Of a DNA stretch of 64,000 bases, positions 8,408 through 18,401 are shown one piece after another. Source of the DNA: Providencia vermicola (GTDB lineage: Bacteria; Pseudomonadota; Gammaproteobacteria; Enterobacterales; Enterobacteriaceae); assembly GCF_020381325.1 (NCBI RefSeq), contig NZ_JAGSPI010000005.1, forward strand, positions 280,021-344,020, given 5' to 3'. Positions within the stretch are counted from its first letter, which is position 1, and every line of letters begins with the position of its first letter. A program made the translations under genes and the position numbers. Under the pieces are notes generated by a model. The model was not told where the DNA came from and made no database searches. It saw nothing but the letters and a program-made list of their open reading frames with translations.

Positions 8408-9583
8408 ATGCTTAAAATGATAAACAAAGTCCAAAATTATGATTGGGGAAGTAAAAATGCCCTAACACAGCTGTATGGAATCGCAAATCCAGAGAATTTG
8501 CCAATGGCTGAACTTTGGATGGGAGCGCATCCTAAAGCTAGCTCCGACGTTATCGATAGCCAAAATAATCAAATTACTCCGTTAAATACATTGATTGATA
8601 GCCATCCTGAATTGTATTTAGGAAAAAAGGTTGCGCAAACTTACCACCGATTGCCTTATCTTTTCAAAGTGCTTTGTGCAGCTCAGCCTCTGTCGGTTCA
8701 AGTTCATCCCAATAAGAAATATGCTGAAGTTGGCTTTGCCAAAGAAAATGCGGCAGGTATACCACTCGATTCCCCTTTGCGTAATTACAAAGACGATAAT
8801 CATAAACCCGAATTAATCTATGCATTAACGCCTTTCAAGGCGATGAATGCGTTTCGTCCCCTGAATGAAATTGCGGCTTTACTTGATTTTGTTTCCGCAG
8901 CTCATCCCGATATTCAGTTATTTGTTCAATCTCCTTCTGAAGAGAAGCTTTCTCGATTGTTTGCACAACTTCTGAATCTAACTGGCGCACAAAAAGAATT
9001 GGCTCTAGGGGTATTAAAGGCGGCCTTAAATAGCCGTCAGGGAGAACCTTGGGACTCAATAAAACAAATGGTTAGCTTATATCCTGAAGATAATGGCTTA
9101 TTTACCCCTCTTCTTTTAAATATCATTGAATTGCAACCTGGCGAAGCAATGTTTTTATATGCGAGAACACCACATGCTTATTTAGAGGGTGTCGGTTTAG
9201 AAGTGATGGCCAACTCCGATAATGTGCTACGCGCAGGCCTGACAAATAAGCATATCGATATACCTGAGTTAATTGCGAATATTGATTTCAACCCCACGCC
9301 CGCGCATGATTTGTTAAATATTCCCGAAAAATCTGGAAATATCTGGAAATATCATATTCCAGTAGAAGATTTTTCATTTAATATATATTCTATTAATCAC
9401 TCGGGGGTTACCCTAACTAACGATACAGCCTCAATTTTATTCTGTATTGAAGGCGAGTTAGTTTTAAACTCAGGCGATAAAGAAATTAGCATTGATTCTG
9501 GTGAGTCTATTTTTCTGCCTGCGTATGAGAAACATGTTTCCATTAAAGGTAATGGTAAACTTGCTCGAGTGTTTAATCTTTAG
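8408..9583 (+). CDS. manA: Mannose-6-phosphate isomerase, class I
   Basis: ManA interconverts mannose 6-phosphate and fructose 6-phosphate, linking mannose use with GDP-mannose supply. The 391-residue length equals E. coli ManA. Zinc-site segments are visible: QVHPNK, HKPELIYAL and RTPHAYLEGVGLEVMANSDN. It is divergent from fumC across about 180 bp and is followed by ydgA, the E. coli order. An imperfect hairpin (AACCGTCTT 9600-9608 with AAGACGGTT 9623-9631) lies just after the gene. Confidence 0.95.
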   Translation: MLKMINKVQNYDWGSKNALTQLYGIANPENLPMAELWMGAHPKASSDVIDSQNNQITPLNTLIDSHPELYLGKKVAQTYHRLPYLFKVLCAAQPLSVQVHPNKKYAEVGFAKENAAGIPLDSPLRNYKDDNHKPELIYALTPFKAMNAFRPLNEIAALLDFVSAAHPDIQLFVQSPSEEKLSRLFAQLLNLTGAQKELALGVLKAALNSRQGEPWDSIKQMVSLYPEDNGLFTPLLLNIIELQPGEAMFLYARTPHAYLEGVGLEVMANSDNVLRAGLTNKHIDIPELIANIDFNPTPAHDLLNIPEKSGNIWKYHIPVEDFSFNIYSINHSGVTLTNDTASILFCIEGELVLNSGDKEISIDSGESIFLPAYEKHVSIKGNGKLARVFNL

Positions 9584-9693
9584 TGTCATATTCTGTATTA
9601 ACCGTCTTTCTTACGCAGCATTAAGACGGTTATATAAAACTTATACAAATTTATAAGTGCGTTAGAAACGTACTGAAAGGATGGATGTTTATA

Positions 9694-11340
9694 ATGAAAA
9701 AGTCATTAGTCGCGGTTGGTGTTATCGTTGCTCTGGGCGCAGTGTGGACCGGTGCATCATGGTACACAGGTTCTAAAGTTAAAGATGAACTTGATAGAGT
9801 CATCCTGAAAACCAACGATTTTTTTGCTGTAAATGTACCTGAGTCAGGTGTGAACTTTAAATTAGAAAACTACAAAAAAGGCGTTTTCTCTTCACAAGCT
9901 GATATCGTAATTACGTCAGCAGATTCGACTACACCTGATGAATCAATCGTATTTAAAGCAAATATCGACCATGGCCCATTCCCTATTTCACAGGTTGCTA
10001 AATTTAATTTAATGCCTAAATTAGCAGCGACCCAAGTTGAATTAGCCAATAATGCTACAACTAAAGAATTATTTGAAGCAACCAAAGGGAAGCCATTCAT
10101 TCATGGTAATGCTGTTATCGGCTACAGCAAAAGCATTGATACTAATTTAGAGTTAATCCCTGTTGAATACTCTAAGGATGATGCTACCGTTTCTTTCAGT
10201 GGCTCTAAGTTTGATATTTCAACAACGGCTGACCTTGCTGCGGTTGATGCGTCTTTAATTACTGACAGTTTAATTATCGGTAAGAAAGATAAAACTGAAT
10301 CCATGACATTAAAAGGCTTAAAATTAGTCTCTAATGTGACAAAATCTCAGTACGGTTTCTATACAGGTAAACAATCGTTTGTTATCGCAGACACTGACTT
10401 TAACATCCCTGATACCAAATTCTCATTTAAGGATTTCAAAATCTCAAGTGATACCGCTATCACAGGTGAAGATGTTAAAGGGAATATCTCTTACAGTATC
10501 GCTGACTTAAAAGCATTAGAGCAAAACTTAGGTTCGGGCGAATTAACTGTTGCAATTGAAAAGTTAGATGCAAAAGCATTGGGCAAATTTGTTGAGCAGT
10601 ACAACGAAGCATTGGCACAAGGCTTAGCAAATGGCGATCCAACTGAAGCAACAGAACGTTTAGCGATGGAAATGATGTCTACTACATTACCTGAGCTGAT
10701 GAAAAGCAAACCTGTTTTCACTGTTAGCCCGTTCTACTGGAAAAACGAAGCGGGTCAAAGCTCTGTTGACTTGAACATTACGTTTAACAAATGGAACCAA
10801 GACGAAATCACAGCCTTAGCAATGTCTAACAAAGTTGATGAAGCTGTTAAGCAATTGATTTCATCTTTCGACTTCAACCTGAAACTGAACAAACCAATGT
10901 TAATCGAATCTATGACGCAAGCCATGATCATTGACCAAGGTACGCCAGTTGATGCTGATACAAAGAAAGAAATGAAAGGCATGGTAACGTCTGAGTTCGA
11001 AGGCGTGCAGCAAATGTTAACATCTGACATGTTCTCTTCCCCATTCGAAGAAATGTTCATGACAGATGAAGAACGTACTGAAAAAGCAAAACAGAAAAAA
11101 TCACCGTGGATGATTGATAGTGAAAATGATTTAACAATGACTATCAAGTTTGCAGGTAATGACCTCACATTCAACAATGATAAATACACATTAGCTGAAT
11201 TCCTGACTAAGATGAAAATTATGTCGAATCCAGATGATGCTTTAGAGTACGAAGCTATTCCAGCGCCGGATGCAGAGCCTGCTCCAGAAATGGAAGCGCC
11301 AGAATTAGCCCCTGCTCCGCAAGAAGCACCAGCTAACTAA
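9694..11340 (+). CDS. ydgA: YdgA-like DUF945 family protein
   Basis: This protein of 548 residues has an N-terminal membrane anchor or signal sequence (KKSLVAVGVIVALGAVW) and a long domain rich in short beta-strand-like repeats, typical of DUF945 proteins such as E. coli YdgA, which is associated with the inner membrane and has no firmly known role. The C-terminal 25 or so residues are a Pro/Ala/Glu-rich tail. An in-frame ATG at 9685 lies closer to AAAGGA (9676-9681), so translation may start three codons earlier; 9694 matches the E. coli N-terminus MKKSLVAVGV. It lies downstream of manA as in E. coli. Confidence 0.88.
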   Translation: MKKSLVAVGVIVALGAVWTGASWYTGSKVKDELDRVILKTNDFFAVNVPESGVNFKLENYKKGVFSSQADIVITSADSTTPDESIVFKANIDHGPFPISQVAKFNLMPKLAATQVELANNATTKELFEATKGKPFIHGNAVIGYSKSIDTNLELIPVEYSKDDATVSFSGSKFDISTTADLAAVDASLITDSLIIGKKDKTESMTLKGLKLVSNVTKSQYGFYTGKQSFVIADTDFNIPDTKFSFKDFKISSDTAITGEDVKGNISYSIADLKALEQNLGSGELTVAIEKLDAKALGKFVEQYNEALAQGLANGDPTEATERLAMEMMSTTLPELMKSKPVFTVSPFYWKNEAGQSSVDLNITFNKWNQDEITALAMSNKVDEAVKQLISSFDFNLKLNKPMLIESMTQAMIIDQGTPVDADTKKEMKGMVTSEFEGVQQMLTSDMFSSPFEEMFMTDEERTEKAKQKKSPWMIDSENDLTMTIKFAGNDLTFNNDKYTLAEFLTKMKIMSNPDDALEYEAIPAPDAEPAPEMEAPELAPAPQEAPAN

Positions 11341-11363
11341 TTTCTGTTACCTAAAAATTAAAA

Positions 11364-11393
11364 GCGCCAGTCAATTTGATTGGCGTTTTTTTT
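11364..11393 (+). terminator. Intrinsic terminator of ydgA
   Basis: CGCCA (11365-11369) and TGGCG (11381-11385) form a stem extended by further pairs (G-T wobble, then T-A, C-G, A-T) around a short loop. A run of eight T residues follows. Confidence 0.85.
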
Positions 11394-11406
11394 ATTTCTG
11401 CACATT

Positions 11407-11428
11407 AAATGTGATTTAGATCACACTA
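11407..11428. promoter_or_regulatory. CRP-like site upstream of add
   Basis: TGTGATTTAGATCACA (11410-11425) is an exact TGTGA-N6-TCACA palindrome with AAA before it, close to the full 22-bp CRP consensus. It lies about 107 bp before the add start codon. Control of add by CRP-cAMP is inferred. Confidence 0.65.
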
Positions 11429-11531
11429 TAAATGTAATAATCAAATACGTTTCACATTTTTCGTGATTTGAATTTGCTTTTGGCGTTATAACCGCCAAAA
11501 TAAGGGAAGAAAATAGATAAAGGAACATTCC

Positions 11532-12533
11532 GTGATAAAAACAAATCTCCCTTTAACCGATTTACATCGCCACCTTGATGGTAATATCCGTCCAGAAACC
11601 ATTCTTTCTTTAGCTAAAGAACACAATATTCAGCTACCCGCCACGGAACTTGAAGCTCTTCGCCCTCATGTGCAAATTATAGGCCAAGAAGCCGACTTAG
11701 TGGGTTTCTTAACAAAATTAGATTGGGGTGTGGCGGTTCTTGCTGATTTAGATGCATGTCGTCGTGTTGCGTTTGAAAACGTTGAAGATGCCTTCAATGC
11801 AGGTATCGATTATGCAGAATTGCGCTTTTCACCTTATTACATGGCAATGAAGCACCAATTACCCGTTGAAGGTGTCGTGGAAGCAATAATTGATGGTGTA
11901 CAAGCAGGTTGTCGCCAATATGATATTAGAATCAATCTGATTGGTATCTTGAGCCGTACGTTTGGACAAAAAGCGTGTACCACTGAATTACAAGGCTTGC
12001 TTGCACATCGCAACCAATTGTGTGCTTTAGACCTTGCAGGTGATGAGTTAGGTTTCCCTGGTGAGCTATTTGAAGAGCATTTTATTAAAGCTCGTGATAC
12101 AGGTTTAAACATTACCGTACATGCAGGAGAAGCCGCTGGTGCTGCCAGTATCTGGCATGCAATTAAAGTATTAGGCGCGCAACGTATTGGTCATGGTGTA
12201 AAAGCTATTGAAGACCCTGCTTTGATTGAATATTTAGTTCAACATCAAATTGGCATGGAAAGTTGTTTAACATCGAATATCCAAACTAGCACAGTGCCTT
12301 CACTGGCTGAGCACCCACTCAAAACCTTTTTGCAACAAGGTGTGTTAGCATCAATTAATACTGACGATCCTGCTGTTCAAGGCATTGAATTACGCCATGA
12401 ATATGAAGTCGCCGCACCACAAGCAGGTTTGAGCGTTACAGAGATAGAACAAGCACAGCGTAACGGCTTAACAATGGCATTTTTATCCGATAGCGAAAAA
12501 GTCGCGTTAACCCAAAAAGCGGCCAACCGTTAA
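11532..12533 (+). CDS. add: Adenosine deaminase
   Basis: The enzyme deaminates adenosine and deoxyadenosine to inosine and deoxyinosine in purine salvage. The length (333 residues) equals the E. coli enzyme. Metal and catalytic residues are visible: HRHLDG near the N-terminus, [17 protein letters not shown] and NTDDPAVQG. The start is GTG, chosen because AAAGGA lies at 11519-11524 and the frame then begins with the family N-terminus. An exact CRP-like palindrome precedes it and a hairpin follows (12548-12572). Confidence 0.95.
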   Translation: MIKTNLPLTDLHRHLDGNIRPETILSLAKEHNIQLPATELEALRPHVQIIGQEADLVGFLTKLDWGVAVLADLDACRRVAFENVEDAFNAGIDYAELRFSPYYMAMKHQLPVEGVVEAIIDGVQAGCRQYDIRINLIGILSRTFGQKACTTELQGLLAHRNQLCALDLAGDELGFPGELFEEHFIKARDTGLNITVHAGEAAGAASIWHAIKVLGAQRIGHGVKAIEDPALIEYLVQHQIGMESCLTSNIQTSTVPSLAEHPLKTFLQQGVLASINTDDPAVQGIELRHEYEVAAPQAGLSVTEIEQAQRNGLTMAFLSDSEKVALTQKAANR

Positions 12534-12547
12534 TCAGTGAATTATTG

Positions 12548-12572
12548 AGGGCATAGAATAATGCCCTTTTCC
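12548..12572 (+). terminator. Intrinsic terminator of add
   Basis: AGGGCAT (12548-12554) pairs with ATGCCCT (12561-12567) around a six-base loop, followed by a short T-run and CC. Confidence 0.75.
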
Positions 12573-12684
12573 TTCAGTTCTTTCTTCCAGACAAACTCAC
12601 ATTATTTTCAATCATCCCTGTCAAGCTACTAACTGCTAACATATTAATTTCAATGCTAAGGTGCGTTATTTAATGATAACGCAC

Positions 12685-12701
12685 AGCATGTTGTAACTAA
12701 A
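12685..12701 (+). other. Second Ter replication-fork arrest site
   Basis: AGCATGTTGTAACTAAA fits the Ter core AGNATGTTGTAACTAAA exactly. It lies in the 237-bp gap between add and the YfeH-like gene, 6.8 kb right of the tus-linked Ter and in the same orientation, so it too should stop rightward forks. Confidence 0.88.
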
Positions 12702-12770
12702 AACAAGACAAACTGTAAATAACAAAAACAGCTTAAATAAGCATATTATTCAAGCTATTCGATAAAACGA

Positions 12771-13745
12771 TTACTTCACTAAGCGTTTTGCATAACGCTG
12801 TGCCAATACCGCGCTCACCATCAATTGGACTTGGTGGAAAATCATCAGAGGCAATAAAATCACGCCTACCGTGGCTGCTGGAAATAACACATTCGCCATT
12901 GGAACACCATTTGCTAAGCTTTTCTTTGAACCACAAAAAACAATCGTGATTTCATCTTCTTTGCTAAAGCCAAGTAAACGAGCCGCTAACGTGTTTACCA
13001 CTATCACAACAAATAAAATAATGCATGTCACAACAACAATCATCAATAATGAATAAGCATCAATTTTCTGCCAAATTCCCTCTACCACTGCTTCACTAAA
13101 TGCCACATAAACAACAAGTAATATTGAAGATCGGTCAGTGATATTGACTAACTTACGATGGCGATTAATCCAATTAGCAATTAATGGGCGAGATAAATGC
13201 CCCACAACAAAAGGCAACATTAACTGCATAAGAATGGAACCAATTGCATTAAGTGTATCCATCGCTTGGCTACCATCAGCATCCATCAACAACCCCACCA
13301 AGATAGGTGATAGAAAAACACCTAAAATACTTGAAGCGGAGGCACTACAAATCGCGGCAGCGATATTTCCACCTGCAACAGAGGTAAATGCAATGGCAGA
13401 TTGGACGGTTGCTGGTAATGCACATAGATAGAGGAAGCCCATATAAACCGTCGGCGACATCCATGCAGGCACAATAACGGCTAAGCCGAGACCTATAATG
13501 GGGAATAATATAAATGTACTTGCAAATACCAGTAAATGTAATCGCCAGTGCCCTATCCCTGCCATTATTGACTCACGTGATAGCTTAGCTCCATGCATAA
13601 AAAACAAGAGAGCAATCGCCGCAGTTGTTAGGTATTGGAAGCCGGTCTTAATATCTCCTTCACAAGGAAATAGGCTTGCCACGACCACAACACAAATCAT
13701 GATCAGTAAAAAAGGGTCAATTCTTAATTTTGCAAGTAAGTTCAT
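12771..13745 (-). CDS. YfeH-like bile acid:sodium symporter-family transporter
   Basis: This inner-membrane protein has about ten hydrophobic segments. Stretches such as TTAAIALLFFMHGAKLSRES, GFLYLCALPATVQSAIAFTS and DEITIVFCGSKKSLANG match E. coli YfeH, a member of the SBF-like family with unknown substrate. The start is uncertain: ATG 13745 gives the family N-terminus, ATG 13757 is four codons earlier, and the frame stays open to 13826. None has a strong ribosome binding site. In E. coli yfeH lies elsewhere, so this is a lineage-specific position between add and ydgK. A Ter site lies 70 bp beyond its 3' end. Confidence 0.85.
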   Translation of the reverse strand: MNLLAKLRIDPFLLIMICVVVVASLFPCEGDIKTGFQYLTTAAIALLFFMHGAKLSRESIMAGIGHWRLHLLVFASTFILFPIIGLGLAVIVPAWMSPTVYMGFLYLCALPATVQSAIAFTSVAGGNIAAAICSASASSILGVFLSPILVGLLMDADGSQAMDTLNAIGSILMQLMLPFVVGHLSRPLIANWINRHRKLVNITDRSSILLVVYVAFSEAVVEGIWQKIDAYSLLMIVVVTCIILFVVIVVNTLAARLLGFSKEDEITIVFCGSKKSLANGVPMANVLFPAATVGVILLPLMIFHQVQLMVSAVLAQRYAKRLVK

Positions 13746-13826
13746 TTGCTTATCCATAACAAAAGCCAGAGCTTTAATTGGCCTTAAAATCGGTTTTAGC
13801 CTTAAAAGATAGCCGTAATAATTCAT

Positions 13827-14138
13827 TTTTCAATGGAAAAAATCTCAGCATCCCTGAAGATTATTAAAGTGACAGTGTCACTCCATGTTATCAATTAACG
13901 ACGGTTATTTAATAAGTTCGCTAAAAAAGCCTGTTTACAGTGTAAAATAGCCAGTTATTATGAAGATCCTCACTAGATCTTAATCGATCATGGGTTAATC
14001 GTCGTTATGCCTAAGCTTTTTTATTACTGTAGATATAAATAAGCATCGAAAAGTAGCATTAGAAGGAATGAGTTGGCAAATAAATCTATGATAGAATTAT
14101 TAAATCTATTGCGATTGGCTAAAAATGGATAATTATTT
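13827..14138. other. Intergenic region with a matS site
   Basis: This 312-bp stretch between the YfeH-like gene and ydgK holds a matS-type palindrome (13869-13881) and presumably the divergent promoters. I found no convincing small gene; in particular the E. coli blr and cnu genes that lie near this position are not visible. Confidence 0.6.
13869..13881. other. matS site (MatP-binding, Ter macrodomain)
   Basis: GTGACAGTGTCAC is an exact match to the matS consensus GTGACRNYGTCAC. In E. coli MatP binds these 13-bp palindromes and organises the terminus macrodomain. Confidence 0.8.
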
Positions 14139-14579
14139 ATGAGTTCAGTTTATGACGCTAACCGCCTGACGGGTTGGCTTTTGGTTCCTGCAATCTACTT
14201 GCTACTCACTTTCTTGGCTGTTTGTAGTATGACGGTGATGTATTGCATCAAGCTGTATGAAATCATCACCACGGTAGAGGGTTGGACAAGTTTTATTCCT
14301 GCCGCATGGTATTTGTCATTTGCAATCTCGATTGGTATGACAATATTTAGTGTTCATGTGCTTCAATTAATGTTTTCTCGTTCAAAGCACTTCCCTCGCC
14401 GCTTTACGATTTGGTTACTTATTTTATTATTATTAGGACTAAAAACATTTGCATTTTCACCCATTGATGACAAAACGGCTCTGCAAGTCCTTGCTTGGCC
14501 ACTATTAGGCGCAGGGTTCTTTGTTCCTTATTTAAAACGTTCTCAACGAGTTAAAATGACTTTCACACAAGATCGATAA
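14139..14579 (+). CDS. ydgK: YdgK-like DUF2569 membrane protein
   Basis: The 146-residue protein has four predicted membrane segments and a short basic C-terminus. The N-terminal NRLTGWLLVPAIYLLLTFLA segment is typical of DUF2569 proteins, and its place directly before rsxA matches E. coli YdgK. Its role is unknown; the conserved position before the rsx operon suggests, but does not prove, a link to it. A UUCG-loop hairpin terminator lies between it and rsxA. Confidence 0.83.
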   Translation: MSSVYDANRLTGWLLVPAIYLLLTFLAVCSMTVMYCIKLYEIITTVEGWTSFIPAAWYLSFAISIGMTIFSVHVLQLMFSRSKHFPRRFTIWLLILLLLGLKTFAFSPIDDKTALQVLAWPLLGAGFFVPYLKRSQRVKMTFTQDR

Positions 14580-14618
14580 GCATCACAAAAATTGCTTGAT
14601 ATCATAATGGCTGTTTAG

Positions 14619-14637
14619 CTGGCTTCGGCCAGTTTTT
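14619..14637 (+). terminator. UUCG-loop terminator between ydgK and rsxA
   Basis: CTGGC-TTCG-GCCAG (14619-14632) is a five-base-pair stem with a stable UUCG loop followed by five T residues. It lies 30 bp before the rsxA start, so an rsx promoter must either lie in the few bases after it or upstream, with the hairpin acting as an attenuator. Confidence 0.75.
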
Positions 14638-14667
14638 GTTCTTTATATTTTCATTTCAGGCAATAGC

Positions 14668-15249
14668 ATGACTGATTATCTACTACTCTTTATTGGTACG
14701 GTGCTGGTTAACAACTTCGTCCTTGTGAAATTCCTCGGATTATGCCCCTTTATGGGCGTCTCAAAAAAACTTGAGCCCGCCATTGGCATGGGGCTTGCAA
14801 CTGCGTTTGTTATGACGTTGGCCTCCATAAGTTCATGGTTAATTGATACGTTAATCTTGGTTCCCCTTGACCTTCTCTATCTGCGTACATTGAGCTTTAT
14901 CCTTGCGATAGCCGTTGTGGTGCAATTTACAGAAATGGTTGTACGGAAAACGAGCCCTACCTTATACCGATTATTAGGTATTTTCTTACCGCTGATCACG
15001 ACGAACTGCGCGGTATTAGGTGTCGCACTGTTAAACATCAATATGTCCCACAGCTTCTTACAATCAGCGGTGTATGGGTTTGGTGCTTCAGTGGGCTTTT
15101 CTCTTGTTATGGTCCTGTTCGCAGCTATCCGTGAACGACTCGCTGTTGCCAATGTCCCTGCCCCATTCCGTGGTTCTTCCATTGGCCTGATCACCGCAGG
15201 GCTGATGTCCCTCGCATTTATGGGCTTTAGTGGTTTGGTGAAATTCTAA
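14668..15249 (+). CDS. rsxA: Electron transport complex subunit RsxA (RnfA)
   Basis: RsxA is an integral inner-membrane subunit of the Rsx/Rnf complex, which moves electrons between reduced cofactors and membrane or redox-sensor targets and in E. coli helps keep SoxR reduced. The 193-residue protein has six membrane segments and the characteristic [20 protein letters not shown] start, with another conserved [12 protein letters not shown] segment. It is the first gene of rsxABCDGE; its TAA overlaps the start of rsxB. Length equals E. coli RsxA. Confidence 0.95.
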   Translation: MTDYLLLFIGTVLVNNFVLVKFLGLCPFMGVSKKLEPAIGMGLATAFVMTLASISSWLIDTLILVPLDLLYLRTLSFILAIAVVVQFTEMVVRKTSPTLYRLLGIFLPLITTNCAVLGVALLNINMSHSFLQSAVYGFGASVGFSLVMVLFAAIRERLAVANVPAPFRGSSIGLITAGLMSLAFMGFSGLVKF

Positions 15250-15863
15250 TGATGTCTGTATGGATTGCCATCGGTATATTAGCCGTATTTGGTTTGATTT
15301 TCGGCCTAATTTTAGGCTACGCGTCGTTACGCTTTAAAGTCGAAGCTGACCCAATTGTCGAGCAAGTCGAAGCTATTTTACCTCAGAGTCAATGTGGCCA
15401 GTGTAGCTATCCAGGTTGCCGCCCTTACGCAGAAGCGGTCGCTAATAATGGTGAAATGATCAATAAATGTGCCCCTGGTGGCGAGCAAGTCATGCTAAAG
15501 ATAGCTGAATTGCTGAATGTTGACCCGCAACCTATTGATGGTGATGAAGCGGCGCAGAACCCTGTTCGTAAAGTTGCCATTATCGATGAAGAAAACTGTA
15601 TCGGTTGCACAAAATGTATCCAAGCTTGCCCTGTTGATGCCATTGTCGGTGCCACCCGTGCAATGCATACCGTAATTGAAGATTTATGTACTGGGTGCGA
15701 TTTATGCGTCGCCCCCTGCCCAACTGACTGTATTGAACTTGTCCCCGTGAAAACCACAACCGCCAATTGGAAATGGGATTTAAACACCATTCCTGTGAAA
15801 AATATTTCTGTTGAACCTATTGAAAAAACTGAAGTGAAGGCAAGGGAGAACTCCCATGCTTAA
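15249..15863 (+). CDS. rsxB: Electron transport complex subunit RsxB (RnfB)
   Basis: This 204-residue iron-sulfur protein has one N-terminal membrane segment and a cysteine cluster of the Rnf type ([15 protein letters not shown]). Two ferredoxin-type 4Fe-4S motifs follow ([12 protein letters not shown] and [12 protein letters not shown]). It passes electrons within the Rsx complex at the inner membrane. ATG 15249 overlaps the rsxA stop codon; a second ATG follows at once (15252). Its 3' end overlaps the start of rsxC by 8 bp, showing translational coupling. Confidence 0.95.
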   Translation: MMSVWIAIGILAVFGLIFGLILGYASLRFKVEADPIVEQVEAILPQSQCGQCSYPGCRPYAEAVANNGEMINKCAPGGEQVMLKIAELLNVDPQPIDGDEAAQNPVRKVAIIDEENCIGCTKCIQACPVDAIVGATRAMHTVIEDLCTGCDLCVAPCPTDCIELVPVKTTTANWKWDLNTIPVKNISVEPIEKTEVKARENSHA

Positions 15864-18390
15864 GTTATTTAAATGGTTGAAAAAAGACAATATCTGGGAC
15901 TTTGATGGTGGTATCCACCCGCCTGAAATGAAGTTACAATCCAGCCGTACCCCTATGCGGGTTGCAACTATACCTAATGAGCTGATTATCCCGTTGCAGC
16001 AGCATTTAGGCCCTGAAGGTGAACTTATCGTTCAAGTCGGTGATTCTGTGCTCAAAGGCCAGCCGTTAACGCGTGGTCTTGGTCGTACTGTACCAGTACA
16101 TGCTTCAACCTCTGGAACGATTACTGCAATTGAACCGATGGTAACTGCACATCCATCGGGTTTAAAAGAATTATGTGTACGTATTCAATCTGATGGTAAA
16201 GATACTTGGTGCCCATTAGAACCAACCCCTGATTATCATCAATTAGCCAAACCAGATTTATTACACAAAATTGAGCAAGCTGGGATTGCAGGCTTAGGTG
16301 GAGCGGGCTTCCCTACCGCCTCTAAATTGGCGGGAGGTAAAGATGCGATTAAAACATTGATTATCAATGCGGCTGAGTGTGAACCTTATATCACCGCTGA
16401 TGATAGGTTAATGCAAGAGCACGCCCAAGAAGTGATTGAAGGCTGCCGCGTCTTACAGCATTTATTAAATCCGGACCAAGTATTAATTGGCATTGAAGAT
16501 AATAAGCCAGAAGCCATTCAAGCACTGAATAAAGCCATTACTCAACAAGACCCAAACATTTTCGTCCGCGTTATCCCAACTAAATACCCTTCAGGTGGGG
16601 CCAAACAACTGACTAAAATTTTAACAGGTCAAGAAGTGCCATCGGGTGCCCGCTCATCCCAAATAGGCGTGTTGATGCAAAACGTGGGCACTGTTGTGGC
16701 AATTAAACGTGCTGTTATTGATGGACAACCTTTAATTGAACGTGTTGTCACTGTAACAGGTGAAGCGATTTCCCAACCAGGAAATTTCTGGGCACGTTTA
16801 GGTACCCCAGTAAGACACTTACTGCAACAATCTGGATTCAACCCAGAACCTGAACAAATGGTGATCATGGGGGGGCCATTGATGGGCTTTACCCTACCCG
16901 ACCTCAATGTTCCTGTCGTCAAAATTTGTAACTGTCTTTTAGTTCCTACAATGGAAGAAATGGGGCCAAAAGCCCTCGAAGAAGCATGTATTCGTTGTGG
17001 ATTATGCGTCGATGCCTGCCCAGCAGCTTTATTACCGCAGCAACTTTACTGGTTCAGTAAGGGTGACGAGCACGAAAAAGCGCAAAAACACAATTTATTC
17101 GATTGTATTGAGTGCGGTGCCTGTGCGTATGTTTGTCCAAGCAATATCCCGTTAGTGCAATATTATCGCCAAGAAAAAGCAGAAATTCGTGAAATCGCAC
17201 AAGAAGAGCGCCGCGCCGCAGAAGCGAAGTTGCGCTTTGAAGCGAAACAGCAACGAATGGAGCGCGATAAACTGGCCCGTGAAGAGCGCCATAAGAAAGC
17301 GGCTGTTCAAGTTGAAAGTGCCGATAAAGACGCAGTAAATGCAGCATTAGCAAGAGTGAAGGCAAAACAAACTGCAAGCCAAGAGCCGATTAAAATTGTT
17401 TCTGGCGAATTACCTGACAACAGCGCAGTTATTGCGGCACGTGAAACACGAAAAGCCCAAGCACGTGCGAAACAAGCTGAGAAATTGGCTAATGTGCAAG
17501 CTAATGCTCCTGTTAGCGGATCTGATGATGACCCACGCAAAGCCGCTGTTGCTGCTGCCATTGCCCGTGCGAAAGCCAAGAAAGCGGCGCAAGAGCCAAC
17601 GGCTCCTGTCATTGACGCTCAACAGGAAGTAGAAGTCGACCCACGCAAAGCTGCGGTTGCTGCTGCTATTGCCCGTGCGAAAGCCAAGAAAGCGGCACAA
17701 GAGCCAACGGCTCCTGTCGTTGACACTCAACAAGAAACAGAAGTCGACCCACGCAAAGCCGCGGTTGCTGCCGCCATTGCCCGTGCGAAAGCCAAGAAAG
17801 CGGCGCAAGAGCCAACGGCTCCTGTGGTTAACGCTCAACAAGAAACGGAAGTCGACCCACGCAAAGCCGCGGTTGCTGCTGCCATTGCCCGTGCGAAAGC
17901 CAAGAAAGCGGCACAAGAGCCAACGGCTCCTGTCGTTGACGCTCAACAGGAAATAGAAGTCGACCCACGCAAAGCTGCAGTTTCTGCAGCCATTGCCCGT
18001 GCGAAAGCCAAGAAAGCGGCACAAGAGCCAACAGCTCCTGTGGTTAACGCTCAACAGGAAACAGAAGTCGACCCACGCAAAGCTGCAGTTGCTGCCGCCA
18101 TTGCCCGTGCGAAAGCCAAGAAAGCGGCACAAGAGTCAACAGCTCCTGTCGTTGACACTCAACAAGAAACGGAAGTCGACCCACGCAAAGCCGCGGTTGC
18201 TGCTGCCATTGCCCGTGCGAAAGCCAAGAAAGCGGCGCAGAAACAAGCAACAATTGATGAGTTATCGCCTGCGGCTGAGCAACCCATAGATGAAGAGACC
18301 GACCCTAGGAAAATTGCAGTTGCTGCTGCGATTGCCCGCGTCAAAGCAAAACAAGCTGAAAAGCACAATGAACAAACGATAACAGAGTAA
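15856..18390 (+). CDS. rsxC: Electron transport complex subunit RsxC (RnfC) with repeat-rich C-terminus
   Basis: RsxC is the peripheral subunit that takes electrons for the complex. Residues 1 to about 440 form the conserved core, with the [13 protein letters not shown] nucleotide-binding segment and two 4Fe-4S motifs ([24 protein letters not shown]). After a charged coiled-coil stretch, the C-terminus is a run of 36-residue repeats starting [20 protein letters not shown] (seven regular copies and one degenerate). The protein is 844 residues, about 100 longer than E. coli RsxC; the repeats explain the difference. Gene overlaps rsxB; rsxD follows after 11 bp. Confidence 0.94.
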   Translation: MLKLFKWLKKDNIWDFDGGIHPPEMKLQSSRTPMRVATIPNELIIPLQQHLGPEGELIVQVGDSVLKGQPLTRGLGRTVPVHASTSGTITAIEPMVTAHPSGLKELCVRIQSDGKDTWCPLEPTPDYHQLAKPDLLHKIEQAGIAGLGGAGFPTASKLAGGKDAIKTLIINAAECEPYITADDRLMQEHAQEVIEGCRVLQHLLNPDQVLIGIEDNKPEAIQALNKAITQQDPNIFVRVIPTKYPSGGAKQLTKILTGQEVPSGARSSQIGVLMQNVGTVVAIKRAVIDGQPLIERVVTVTGEAISQPGNFWARLGTPVRHLLQQSGFNPEPEQMVIMGGPLMGFTLPDLNVPVVKICNCLLVPTMEEMGPKALEEACIRCGLCVDACPAALLPQQLYWFSKGDEHEKAQKHNLFDCIECGACAYVCPSNIPLVQYYRQEKAEIREIAQEERRAAEAKLRFEAKQQRMERDKLAREERHKKAAVQVESADKDAVNAALARVKAKQTASQEPIKIVSGELPDNSAVIAARETRKAQARAKQAEKLANVQANAPVSGSDDDPRKAAVAAAIARAKAKKAAQEPTAPVIDAQQEVEVDPRKAAVAAAIARAKAKKAAQEPTAPVVDTQQETEVDPRKAAVAAAIARAKAKKAAQEPTAPVVNAQQETEVDPRKAAVAAAIARAKAKKAAQEPTAPVVDAQQEIEVDPRKAAVSAAIARAKAKKAAQEPTAPVVNAQQETEVDPRKAAVAAAIARAKAKKAAQESTAPVVDTQQETEVDPRKAAVAAAIARAKAKKAAQKQATIDELSPAAEQPIDEETDPRKIAVAAAIARVKAKQAEKHNEQTITE
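17530..18285 (+). repeat. 108-bp tandem repeat inside rsxC
   Basis: Seven near-identical 108-bp units start at 17530, 17638, 17746, 17854, 17962, 18070 and 18178. Each encodes 36 residues beginning DPRKAA and rich in Ala and Lys. A diverged further unit starts at 18301. Differences between copies are mostly synonymous. Copy number could change by recombination or assembly error. Confidence 0.92.
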
Positions 18391-18401
18391 GTGATAACGA
18401 A

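Noticed and set aside
17410..18132. Long open frame on the minus strand inside rsxC
   Set aside because: It is an antisense shadow produced by the 108-bp repeat lacking stop codons in that frame; it has no ribosome binding site and its translation is a repetitive artefact.
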